From positions 1-5,259 of the forward strand of contig DUNY01000152.1 of assembly GCA_012839145.1 (NCBI GenBank): a DNA stretch of 5,259 nucleotides, in the 5' to 3' direction. The stretch's first letter is position 1; each line of letters opens with the position of its first letter. Under the pieces are notes generated by a model. The model made no database searches. It was given only the letters and a program-made list of their open reading frames with translations, and had not been told where the DNA came from. Positions 1 to 5,259 of the stretch are shown here, one piece after another. This stretch comes from Thermoanaerobacterales bacterium. GTDB taxonomy: Bacteria > Bacillota > Thermosediminibacteria > Thermosediminibacterales > Tepidanaerobacteraceae. A program made the position numbers and the translations under genes.

Positions 1-76
1 CACTGGATTTTTGCGGAAGATTGACTTCAGTGCAAAAAGTCTTGCTTATATAAACCAGTAACATTATCATGTTCTC

Positions 77-122
77 CTGAGCGGAGCGAAGGAAGTTATA
101 CCAGATTCATCGCTCTGCTCAG
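77..122. repeat. Palindromic element, 13-bp stem with 20-nt loop
   Basis: The arms are 77-89 (CTGAGCGGAGCGA) and 110-122 (TCGCTCTGCTCAG). They pair over 13 positions with a single G-T wobble and enclose a 20-nt loop. No T-run follows on either side, so this does not look like an intrinsic terminator. The core of the arm resembles, from memory, a motif of the form CTGAGCGNAGCGAAG that is scattered in intergenic DNA of many bacterial genomes, often as paired inverted copies. Assignment to such a dispersed family is an inference; the stem itself is directly visible. Confidence 0.6.
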
Positions 123-124
123 AA

Positions 125-149
125 AGATGGTTTACTTAAAATACCATCT
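125..149. repeat. Short inverted repeat, 7-bp perfect arms
   Basis: AGATGGT at 125-131 is exactly complementary to ACCATCT at 143-149, with an 11-nt AT-rich loop. It lies 2 bp past the larger palindrome at 77-122. It could extend a structured transcript leader, be an operator, or be chance. No T-run follows on the plus strand, so a terminator role is unlikely. Confidence 0.3.
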
Positions 150-253
150 AAAAGTGACTATTGTAACTATTTAATATTCGTTTATGGTGGTGTGGGAAAC
201 ACGTCTCGTTATTTTCACCGGAGTTACTTTCTACACTAAATCAAATATTTATT

Positions 254-264
254 AGGAGGAGGAG
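254..264 (+). promoter_or_regulatory. Strong Shine-Dalgarno site for the flavoenzyme gene
   Basis: The run AGGAGGAGGAG contains overlapping full-length anti-16S matches and ends 6 nt before the GTG at 271. It fixes that GTG as the start and suggests efficient translation that offsets the non-ATG start codon. Confidence 0.85.
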
Positions 265-270
265 AGTAGC

Positions 271-1647
271 GTGAAGAGACATTTGGTTGTAATCGGAGGT
301 ACTGCAGCTGGTATGAGTGCGGCGGCTCGAGCACGTCGAGGTGACCCGTCGCTTCCCATAACGGTTTTTGAACGCTCAGGTCATATTACTTACGGCTCCT
401 GTGGCCTGCCTTATTATATCGGAGATGAAATAAAAGATATTCACGATCTTATTGTCTATAAACCTGAATACATGAAAAAAGAACGAAATATAGACGTCAA
501 TATTCTGCATGAAGTAACGGAGATAAATATTCAGGAAAAATATGTCGACGTAAAGGACCTTACCACAGGGAAAACATTCAAACAGCTATATAGTCATCTC
601 ATGATAGCCACCGGAGCAGTACCAGTTATCCCACCCATACCGGGTGCGGATAATAAGAATGTATTTACTTTAAGGAATATAGAAGACGGGTTAAGGATAA
701 AGGATTTTTTATCCTCAAAAAAAGTTAAACGGGCCGCTGTTTTGGGGGCAGGATTTATAGGCCTTGAATTGGCTGAAGCTTTGCGTAACTTGGGTATAGA
801 CGTTATCGTATTTGAGATGCTGTCTCAAATACTGCCACAGCTTGATGGGGAATTTGTAGCCATTATTGAAGAAGAATTAAGGAAAAATCAAGTTAGGCTC
901 TATAAAAACACAAGAGTTACGGAATTTAAAACTTCAGGTGAAGACAGTGTTAGGATATTAACCGAGAACGGTGAGATTTTTGATGCGGACATTGTCATTG
1001 TTTCTGTTGGTGTTAGACCGAACACGGTTCTTGCAAAAAATGCCGGCATAAAAACCGGGTTAAAGGGCGGAATTGTGGTTGATAATTATATGCGCACCAG
1101 TGCATCTGACATTTGGGCAGCCGGAGACTGTACAGAAACTCACCACTTTGTAACAAAAAAGCCCATATATGTTCCACTTGGCACCACGGCCAATAAGCAG
1201 GGCAAAATTGCAGGCGGAAACATGCTGGGAGGGAAAGCTGCTTTTCCGGGTGTCCTAGGAACTCAAGTAACAAAAATATTTGATTTATACGTTGCAGCCA
1301 CAGGGTTAAACGAAGCAGGGGCACAAGATGTAGGCATTGAAACAGTTTCGGCTAAAATAAAACAGAGTGACAAGGCTTCTTACTACCCCGGCTCAAAACC
1401 CATCCATGTTAAAATCATTCTTGATAAAAAGTCAGGGAGAATCATGGGGGCTCAAATGGTAGGCAGTGAAGGTGTAGGAAAAAGAATCGATGTTTTCGTC
1501 ACCGCTATTACTGCGGGCATGACGGTCTACGAGTTCAATGAACTGGATTTAGCTTATGCCCCTCCGGTAGCACCGGTATATGACCCAATCCTTATCGCCG
1601 CCTCTGCGGGAATAAAAGCTATGAGACAAAATGAGATAAGAAATTAA
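271..1647 (+). CDS. CoA-disulfide reductase / NADH oxidase-type FAD-dependent pyridine nucleotide-disulfide oxidoreductase
   Basis: This 458-residue flavoenzyme is expected to be cytoplasmic and to use NAD(P)H to reduce CoA disulfide, a related persulfide or polysulfide, or oxygen. An N-terminal FAD-binding Rossmann motif occupies residues 8-20 (GGTAAG). The single redox Cys is Cys44 in SCGLPYY, the class III hallmark; class I enzymes use a CxxxxC pair instead. A second Rossmann motif, GAGFIG at 159-164, binds the nicotinamide nucleotide. Glu182 at the end of the following strand suggests NADH over NADPH (inference). The FAD motif WAAGDC is at 282-287. The C-terminal dimerisation domain ends in the family motif YAPPVAPVYDP (429-439), whose Tyr429 and Tyr372 may match the tyrosines near the active site of CoA-disulfide reductases. 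There is no C-terminal rhodanese domain, and the length fits the plain CoADR/Nox form. The gene starts with GTG behind a very strong ribosome binding site, and a terminator follows, so it is probably monocistronic. The family call is firm; the substrate (CoA disulfide, persulfide, O2) cannot be told from sequence. Confidence 0.93.
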   Translation: MKRHLVVIGGTAAGMSAAARARRGDPSLPITVFERSGHITYGSCGLPYYIGDEIKDIHDLIVYKPEYMKKERNIDVNILHEVTEINIQEKYVDVKDLTTGKTFKQLYSHLMIATGAVPVIPPIPGADNKNVFTLRNIEDGLRIKDFLSSKKVKRAAVLGAGFIGLELAEALRNLGIDVIVFEMLSQILPQLDGEFVAIIEEELRKNQVRLYKNTRVTEFKTSGEDSVRILTENGEIFDADIVIVSVGVRPNTVLAKNAGIKTGLKGGIVVDNYMRTSASDIWAAGDCTETHHFVTKKPIYVPLGTTANKQGKIAGGNMLGGKAAFPGVLGTQVTKIFDLYVAATGLNEAGAQDVGIETVSAKIKQSDKASYYPGSKPIHVKIILDKKSGRIMGAQMVGSEGVGKRIDVFVTAITAGMTVYEFNELDLAYAPPVAPVYDPILIAASAGIKAMRQNEIRN

Positions 1648-1662
1648 GCAGTGGTATAATTC

Positions 1663-1696
1663 AACCTTCCCTAAAGGGAGGGTTTTGTTATTTTAT
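1663..1696 (+). terminator. Rho-independent terminator after the flavoenzyme gene
   Basis: A 9-bp stem with one G-U pair is formed by AACCTTCCC (1663-1671) and GGGAGGGTT (1676-1684), closed by a TAAA tetraloop. It is followed at once by the T-rich run TTTGTTATTTT. It lies 15 bp after the TAA stop. It should separate the oxidoreductase transcript from the prenyltransferase gene downstream. Confidence 0.88.
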
Positions 1697-1751
1697 AACA
1701 TATTTTAAGTAGCTGCAGGAAATAAATAATAAGAGCCAGTATGTGTTATAT

Positions 1752-1780
1752 GTGACCATTCCCATAGAACAACCTATTAT
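1752..1780 (+). promoter_or_regulatory. Possible sigma-A promoter for the prenyltransferase gene
   Basis: GTGACC (1752-1757; 4 of 6 matches to TTGACA) is spaced 17 bp from TATTAT (1775-1780; 5 of 6 matches to TATAAT). Transcription would start near 1787, almost on the ribosome binding site, giving an unusually short leader. If real, it excludes the upstream in-frame GTG at 1743 as a start. The -35 match is weak in an AT-rich region, so this is tentative. Confidence 0.3.
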
Positions 1781-1788
1781 GATACTTC

Positions 1789-1794
1789 AAGGAG
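1789..1794 (+). promoter_or_regulatory. Ribosome binding site deciding the prenyltransferase start
   Basis: AAGGAG lies 8 nt before the ATG at 1803. The reading frame is also open back to a GTG at 1743, but that GTG has no comparable site before it and would add 20 residues ahead of the usual UbiA N-terminus. The ATG at 1803 is therefore preferred. Confidence 0.75.
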
Positions 1795-1802
1795 ACCGTA
1801 CA

Positions 1803-2723
1803 ATGAAGACCGTAAACAAAAACCACAAGACAATCCTAGGCCTCTGGAAACTCTTTCGAGCCGTACCTGTGCTTACCTTTTCCGGCAGCCTGATACTTAT
1901 AAACATAGCTTTTGCTAAAAGGCAGGGGACAGTCTTTTGGTATCATGTGTTACCCTTGATAGTGGGAGTTTTTTTGATTAACGGTTTTCTGGGTCATTCC
2001 TTAAATGACATAAATGATTGGGAGTCAGGGACTGACCGTGCATCTCAGGGAATACTGTCCGGAGGTTCAAAGGTTTTAAAAGAAGGCTTATTTCACAAAG
2101 ATGCTTTAAGCAAGGTAGCTTTTTTATCGTTATTAGTGATTCTTCTTATAGGATTATACTTATATCTGTTTCGCGGTTTGCTGGTTATTATGGCTCTTGC
2201 CATTGGTGTTTTCACCGCATGGGCATACACTTGTCCCCCGCTTCGCTTAGCTTACAAGCCATTTTTAGGTGAGCTGATGGGACTTTGGATGTCAGGGGTA
2301 GTTTTATCCACTGCTTCTTATTTTGTATTAATCGGCGGTTTTCACCAAGTGCCTTTTGTTGCAGGAGTAATCCATACTACGCTCCTTGTAGGTTGGATTA
2401 TGCAGCATCATATCCCCGACATCCCTGCTGATCTTGCAGCTACACCCCGCAAACTTACCACCCCTGCTTTATTTTTTCTACTATGGGGTCCCGAGGGAGC
2501 GGTAGTGCCATCGATAATTTACTACAGTCTTGCGGCCTTTTTAAGCTTTTTGGGGTTTTTATACATTCATGAAGTTTTCGCATGGATGCTGGTACCGTCT
2601 TTTATTGGGGTATGGGCAGGTGCAACCACTGATACTGTAGATATACATGATGTGACAAAAAGGCAGCTTATTACCACTGCTGCAATTGTTGCCAATAGTG
2701 TTATTTTCGCCTTGCTAATATAG
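1803..2723 (+). CDS. UbiA-superfamily membrane prenyltransferase, MenA-like
   Basis: From the ATG at 1803 the protein has 306 residues, normal for the UbiA superfamily, and roughly eight to nine hydrophobic segments spread from about residue 22 to 306. Members transfer a polyprenyl group from its diphosphate to an aromatic acceptor within the cytoplasmic membrane. The first Asp-rich, Mg-binding motif is NDINDWESGTD at residues 68-78, with the NDxxDxxxGxD spacing typical of MenA (1,4-dihydroxy-2-naphthoate prenyltransferase). The second motif is less canonical: HHIPDIPADLAATPRKLTT at 202-220 keeps the two aspartates (206, 210) and the basic RKLT end, but not the common Gly-Lys-Arg-Thr wording. 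A long-chain prenyl diphosphate synthase lies 261 bp downstream and could supply the donor substrate. No other menaquinone genes are in view, so the acceptor (naphthoate, 4-hydroxybenzoate or another) stays open. Superfamily membership is secure; the MenA reading is an inference from motif 1 and the neighbour. Confidence 0.85.
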   Translation: MKTVNKNHKTILGLWKLFRAVPVLTFSGSLILINIAFAKRQGTVFWYHVLPLIVGVFLINGFLGHSLNDINDWESGTDRASQGILSGGSKVLKEGLFHKDALSKVAFLSLLVILLIGLYLYLFRGLLVIMALAIGVFTAWAYTCPPLRLAYKPFLGELMGLWMSGVVLSTASYFVLIGGFHQVPFVAGVIHTTLLVGWIMQHHIPDIPADLAATPRKLTTPALFFLLWGPEGAVVPSIIYYSLAAFLSFLGFLYIHEVFAWMLVPSFIGVWAGATTDTVDIHDVTKRQLITTAAIVANSVIFALLI

Positions 2724-2775
2724 TCCCAATTCAAAATACAGTTCGAAGTGTAACTTTGGGATTTTGTTTATCGAG
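2724..2775 (+). terminator. Weak terminator-like structure after the prenyltransferase gene
   Basis: TCCCAA (2724-2729), directly after the TAG stop, pairs with TTGGGA (2756-2761), and ATTTTGTTTAT follows. The 26-nt interior can form a small extra helix (TACA/TGTA around TTCGAA), which gives an interrupted stem. The T-tract and position favour termination, but the 6-bp outer stem is short, so readthrough into the polyprenyl synthase gene is possible. Confidence 0.45.
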
Positions 2776-2781
2776 CCCTTT

Positions 2782-2810
2782 CAGACAACAAGACACAATA
2801 AAAATATAAT
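2782..2810 (+). promoter_or_regulatory. Candidate sigma-A promoter for the polyprenyl synthase gene
   Basis: CAGACA (2782-2787; 4 of 6 matches to TTGACA) stands exactly 17 bp before a perfect TATAAT (2805-2810). The predicted start near 2817 would give a leader of about 168 nt before the TTG start at 2985, containing the hairpin at 2845-2875. It follows the terminator-like structure of the preceding gene, as an independent promoter should. Confidence 0.45.
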
Positions 2811-2844
2811 TGGTTTTTGTGCATAAACTCTTCCAAGGTCAAGA

Positions 2845-2875
2845 TGAAAGGTGAAAGGTGACCCTTACCCTTTCA
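2845..2875 (+). repeat. Hairpin in the leader of the polyprenyl synthase gene
   Basis: TGAAAGG (2845-2851) pairs with CCTTTCA (2869-2875) over 7 bp. Inside, AAGG (2855-2858) can pair with CCTT (2863-2866) around a TGAC loop, with a small internal loop between the helices. No T-run follows, so it is not a terminator. The upstream GGTCA (2837-2841) could instead pair with TGACC (2859-2863), an alternative fold that excludes the inner helix. Whether either fold matters is unknown; no known riboswitch was recognised. Confidence 0.3.
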
Positions 2876-2984
2876 AATGAGATTGTTTAAGAATAATGAC
2901 AGACCTACTCATGGAAGAAGGCCCTTATCATAACCTATTAACGTATTATTTTTTATATTAAATCTAAGAAGGGAAGTCGATGCC

Positions 2985-3965
2985 TTGCCAAAAGGTTTGA
3001 CAGCACTATCGGTGGGTGAAATTCTTGATATGGAATTTATGCTGGAAAAAGTAAGGTCCTGTATTTTAAACAGTATTGAAACAAGGGATAAAATGCTGCG
3101 GGAAATGGCCTATTATTTTGCCACAAATCAAGGTAAAATGCTGCGACCTATCCTTACCCTATCCTGTGGGCTGATAGAAAATGCAGATAAAATTGACATG
3201 GATAAGTTATATTTAGCTGCTGCCGGTGTGGAAATACTTCACATGTCAGCCCTGGTACATGATGACATACTGGATAATGCACAAATCAGACGGGGTCAAC
3301 CTTCAATCAATGCATTATATGGAAAGGACAGAGCACTTTTGCTGGGAGATTATTTCTTCTCTCGTGCCCTTTATCTTTTGTCCCGTTTATCTCATAGTTG
3401 CATTTTGAGGCAGGCATTGAAAGTCATTACCCTAATGGTGGAAGGGGAAATCAAACAACAACAGCAGGCCTTTGATTTTACAACCAGTATAAAAGATTAC
3501 ATAACAAGGATTACATATAAAACTGCATCTTTAACGTCTTTAAGCTGCATTGCCGGAGCTCGTACAGCCAATTTATCAGATGAAAAAATAAGGCTGTTGG
3601 CAAAGATGGGGCAAGAGTTTGGCAAGGCTTATCAGATTAGGGATGATATCATGGATTTTTTAGGTGATGAGAAAAATTTGAAAAAACCCCCATCGGATTT
3701 AGAACAAGGCACCATAACCCTACCCATGATTCTTCTTATAAAAATGACAAATGCTGATGGTTTTTCTCCCGAAGAATTATACGAAAGGTTAAGGAACGAG
3801 CGAATTGTATCCATGTCACATTTAAAAATTGAAGCCGCAAAGAAAGCGGCAGATTACTGTAATCGTTTAATCACAAGGTCTATAAAGCATCTAAGGATTT
3901 TTACTTACTGTGATATCAAACAAAATATGGTGAAAACTTTGGAAAAAGTGTATATTAACACATGA
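2985..3965 (+). CDS. Long-chain trans-polyprenyl diphosphate synthase (hepta-/octaprenyl type)
   Basis: This soluble all-alpha enzyme would extend an allylic diphosphate with isopentenyl diphosphate, Mg-dependently, to make the polyprenyl tail for a quinone or similar lipid. At 326 residues it has the usual length. GKxLRP at 50-55 binds IPP. The first Asp-rich motif is DDILD (93-97) followed by RRG (102-104), and the second is DDIMD (220-224) in YQIRDDIMDF. The residue five before the first motif is Ser88, small rather than aromatic, which in this family allows long products (C30 or more; inference). The conserved late segment is DLEQGTITLPMIL (238-250). No partner subunit gene (HepS/GerCA type) is visible, fitting a homodimeric IspB-like enzyme. 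The start is TTG at 2985: the only nearby ATG (2980) is out of frame and stops after six codons. AGAAGGG at 2967-2973 is about 11 nt from the TTG. The UbiA gene upstream is the likely user of the product. Confidence 0.9.
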   Translation: MPKGLTALSVGEILDMEFMLEKVRSCILNSIETRDKMLREMAYYFATNQGKMLRPILTLSCGLIENADKIDMDKLYLAAAGVEILHMSALVHDDILDNAQIRRGQPSINALYGKDRALLLGDYFFSRALYLLSRLSHSCILRQALKVITLMVEGEIKQQQQAFDFTTSIKDYITRITYKTASLTSLSCIAGARTANLSDEKIRLLAKMGQEFGKAYQIRDDIMDFLGDEKNLKKPPSDLEQGTITLPMILLIKMTNADGFSPEELYERLRNERIVSMSHLKIEAAKKAADYCNRLITRSIKHLRIFTYCDIKQNMVKTLEKVYINT

Positions 3966-4024
3966 ATCCCTTTAAAAAACATTGAACATATAGTAGAATT
4001 GATATAGAACTTTTCGTAATTATC

Positions 4025-4031
4025 AGGGAGG
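4025..4031 (+). promoter_or_regulatory. Ribosome binding site of the GntR/FCD regulator gene
   Basis: AGGGAGG lies 7 nt before the ATG at 4039 and supports that start. The 73-bp gap before the gene shows no terminator, so cotranscription with the polyprenyl synthase gene is possible. A poor promoter candidate, TTGAAC at 3982-3987 with TAGAAC at 4005-4010, is also present. Confidence 0.7.
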
Positions 4032-4038
4032 TTATTAT

Positions 4039-4707
4039 ATGATATCCGATTTTCAGGATACAGGCTTTTCCCTTAGAACCAAAATATATAATCGACTAAA
4101 AAACGCTATACTGGACGGAGTATACAAGCCGGGTGAAAGTTTAATAGAGATGAAACTGGCAAAGGAGCTTGGTGTCAGTCGCACTCCCATAAGGGAAGCC
4201 ATCCGACAACTGGAACTGGAGGGATTAGTGACCAGCATCCCAAACAAGGGTGTTATTGTTGAAGGAGTTACACCTCAAGACGTTGAAGATATTTATACAA
4301 TTCGCAAGATGATTGAGGGCCTTGCGGCCAGGTGGGCTGCAGAAAAGATTTCAGACGAACAGCTGAAAGAACTGAAAGACACTTTGGATCTTATGGAGTT
4401 TTTCACACAAAAGGGAAATGTAGAGAAGTTATCGGAACTGGATTCTAGGTTTCACGACATAATTTTCCGAGCAAGTAACAGCCGACCCCTTGAATCGGTG
4501 CTAACCAGTTTTCACCACTTTATTCAACGGGCCCGGCTTGTTTCCGTCAAGGCCAGAGGAAGAGCCGCTTATTCCCTGAAAGAGCATCGGAGTATTTATG
4601 AGGCCTTAGAAGCTCACGACCCCGATGCTGCTGAGAAAGCCATTATAAACCACGTAGGAAGTGCCAGAGCAAATCTCCTGCCATATTTGGAAAAACAGGA
4701 ATTATAG
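4039..4707 (+). CDS. GntR-family transcriptional regulator with FCD ligand-binding domain (FadR subfamily)
   Basis: This 222-residue DNA-binding regulator has the length typical of FadR-subfamily members. Residues about 11-76 form the GntR winged helix-turn-helix, with LAKELGVSRTPIREAIRQLE (40-59) as the helix-turn-helix and NKGVIV (69-74) as the wing. Residues about 79-215 form the all-helical FCD domain. The four residues expected to bind a metal in this domain are present: Asp135, His139, His183 and His205. This suggests a metal-supported pocket for a small carboxylate, as described for other FCD regulators, but the ligand cannot be predicted. The gene starts 73 bp after the polyprenyl synthase gene on the same strand and converges on an aminotransferase gene that ends 19 bp beyond its own stop. 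FCD regulators often control adjacent catabolic or transport genes; no such gene is seen here and no FadR-type operator was found upstream. The family call is firm; the regulon is unknown. Confidence 0.93.
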   Translation: MISDFQDTGFSLRTKIYNRLKNAILDGVYKPGESLIEMKLAKELGVSRTPIREAIRQLELEGLVTSIPNKGVIVEGVTPQDVEDIYTIRKMIEGLAARWAAEKISDEQLKELKDTLDLMEFFTQKGNVEKLSELDSRFHDIIFRASNSRPLESVLTSFHHFIQRARLVSVKARGRAAYSLKEHRSIYEALEAHDPDAAEKAIINHVGSARANLLPYLEKQEL

Positions 4708-4726
4708 TTTTGTATGCAACAATCTA

Positions 4727-5259
4727 TTATAACAGCGGTCGGTCTCCAAGCCCTTGGAAAACACTATGAGGGTTATCCATAAGTTGTGTTATGCTTTCAG
4801 TCAGCAGTGCAATTCCCTCTTCAATATCCCGGGTAGCAATCTGTGCAATGCTCAACCTGAAACCTTCAGACGGTCTTTGATTCATAAAAAATAAATCTCC
4901 GGGTATTATAGAAACACCATTTTTTGCAGCTTCATGATATAGATTCATGGTGTAAAGGCCTTTGGGGAGCTCTATCCAGAAAAAATGGCCCCCTCGCGGA
5001 CAGCAATATTTCACACTTTTGGGCATGTATTTCTCCAAAGACTGACCGGTTTTCAGCCATTTTTCATAAAATATTTTTCGAAGGCGGTTTACATGTTCTG
5101 ACCAAAGGCTTTTCCTCAAAAACAAATCCATGGCCCGCTGGGTAAAGCCCGAGGAAGAAATATCCGAGGAATATTTGGCCAAGGCGGTTTTATCGAAATG
5201 GCGCTCCGGGACCCACATGAAAGCCATCCGCAGGCCGGGTAAAAACAGTTTAGAAAAAC
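4727..5259 (-). CDS. PLP-dependent class I/II aminotransferase, C-terminal part (MocR-like), cut by the window edge
   Basis: Only the 3' part of the gene is present. The frame stays open past the internal Met at 5227 to the right edge, giving about 176 residues, so that Met is not the start. The first visible residues read FSKLFLPGLRM, the aminotransferase motif around the PLP-binding lysine; the Lys codon is at 5249-5251. Later come the large-to-small domain linker ending in PRGGHFFWIELP (near 4970-5005) and EGFRLSIAQ (near 4845-4870), whose Arg is the expected substrate-carboxylate-binding residue. The protein ends GLGDRPLL before a TAA at 4727-4729. The wording around the lysine and the Arg-rich HVNRLRKIFYEKW segment fit the MocR/PdxR group, in which this fold is fused behind a GntR winged helix, but also free-standing 2-aminoadipate-type aminotransferases. 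The N-terminus outside the window decides between a regulator and an enzyme. The gene converges on the FCD regulator gene with a 19-bp gap and no clear terminator between. Confidence 0.85.
   Translation of the reverse strand, partial: FSKLFLPGLRMAFMWVPERHFDKTALAKYSSDISSSGFTQRAMDLFLRKSLWSEHVNRLRKIFYEKWLKTGQSLEKYMPKSVKYCCPRGGHFFWIELPKGLYTMNLYHEAAKNGVSIIPGDLFFMNQRPSEGFRLSIAQIATRDIEEGIALLTESITQLMDNPHSVFQGLGDRPLL

Larger units (their letters stand above)
1..270. other. Non-coding leader region upstream of the flavoenzyme gene
   Basis: No convincing gene is visible here. One frame is open from the left edge to a TAA at 59-61 (about 19 codons) and could be the tail of an upstream gene, but it is too short to judge. 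The region holds two stem-loops (77-122 and 125-149) and, close to the GTG start at 271, a strong ribosome binding site. A smaller imperfect palindrome, GTGT-5 nt-ACAC, sits at 190-202. Promoter candidates are weak: TTGTAA at 161-166 with TATGGT at 183-188 (16-bp spacing), and TTGACT at 21-26 with a poorly spaced TATATA at 47-52. I did not find a Rex-type or other known redox operator. Confidence 0.5.

Noticed and set aside
2..61. Open frame from the left edge to a TAA, possibly the end of an upstream gene.
   Set aside because: It has only about 19 codons and no recognisable motif; other frames are open for nearly as long.
1013..1324. About 100-codon open frame on the minus strand inside the flavoenzyme gene.
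   Set aside because: It is antisense to a well-conserved gene, has no ribosome binding site that I could recognise, and its protein has no family resemblance.
1651..1660. A perfect extended -10 box (TG-N-TATAAT) directly after the flavoenzyme stop codon.
   Set aside because: There is no -35 element at the right distance, and any transcript would run at once into the strong terminator at 1663-1696.
1743..1802. In-frame upstream extension of the prenyltransferase gene from a GTG.
   Set aside because: The GTG lacks a ribosome binding site, and the extension (MLYVTIPIEQP...) does not resemble a UbiA N-terminus; the ATG at 1803 has AAGGAG at good spacing.
4676..4718. Possible terminator at the end of the regulator gene: TCCTG/CAGGA with an inner CCA/TGG helix, then an AT-rich run.
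   Set aside because: The stem is short, interrupted by a five-base bulge and mostly inside the coding region, and the T-run is broken.
4711..4727. Imperfect palindrome TTGTATGCAACAA between the regulator and aminotransferase stops, reminiscent of a GntR operator.
   Set aside because: It lies between two converging 3' ends, where no promoter is expected, and its half-site spacing does not fit the FadR-type consensus.
4924..5145. A 73-codon open frame on the plus strand opposite the aminotransferase gene.
   Set aside because: The minus-strand frame carries clear aminotransferase motifs throughout this stretch, so the plus-strand frame is a by-product.

Overview
The window reads as chromosomal DNA of a low- to mid-GC Gram-positive anaerobe, most likely a Clostridia-type Firmicute (inference). 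The reasons are purine-rich Shine-Dalgarno sites of the AGGAGG type, GTG and TTG starts next to ATG, stem-plus-T-run terminators, and the gene content: a CoA-disulfide-reductase-type flavoenzyme, MenA-like isoprenoid genes, and GntR/FCD and aminotransferase genes. No species can be named from the sequence alone.

Layout: 1-270 is non-coding leader DNA with two stem-loops, one resembling a degenerate copy of a dispersed intergenic palindrome. 271-1647 (+) encodes a class III pyridine nucleotide-disulfide oxidoreductase with a single active-site Cys, and a clear intrinsic terminator (1663-1696) follows it. 1803-2723 (+) encodes a UbiA-superfamily membrane prenyltransferase and is followed by a weaker terminator-like structure. 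A 261-bp gap holds a good sigma-A-like promoter candidate and a hairpin. 2985-3965 (+) encodes a long-chain trans-polyprenyl diphosphate synthase that appears to start at TTG. 4039-4707 (+) encodes a GntR-family regulator with an FCD ligand domain. Convergent to it, 19 bp away, lies the 3' part of a PLP-dependent class I/II (MocR-like) aminotransferase that runs off the right edge on the minus strand (4727-5259).

Functionally, the prenyl diphosphate synthase and the UbiA prenyltransferase form the most coherent pair: one makes an all-trans polyprenyl diphosphate and the other would transfer it to an aromatic or quinone-precursor acceptor in the membrane, as in menaquinone synthesis. The flavoenzyme would serve thiol/disulfide, sulfur or oxygen detoxification, and its terminator separates it from the pair. 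The FCD regulator may sense a carboxylate, but no operator was identified.

The window looks like ordinary housekeeping and accessory chromosome. I see no CRISPR array, transposase, tRNA, rRNA or recognisable new multi-gene system. The items most worth a second look are the variant motifs and unknown acceptor of the UbiA protein, the start of the polyprenyl synthase gene with its overlapping six-codon ORF and long leader, and the palindromic element at 77-122.
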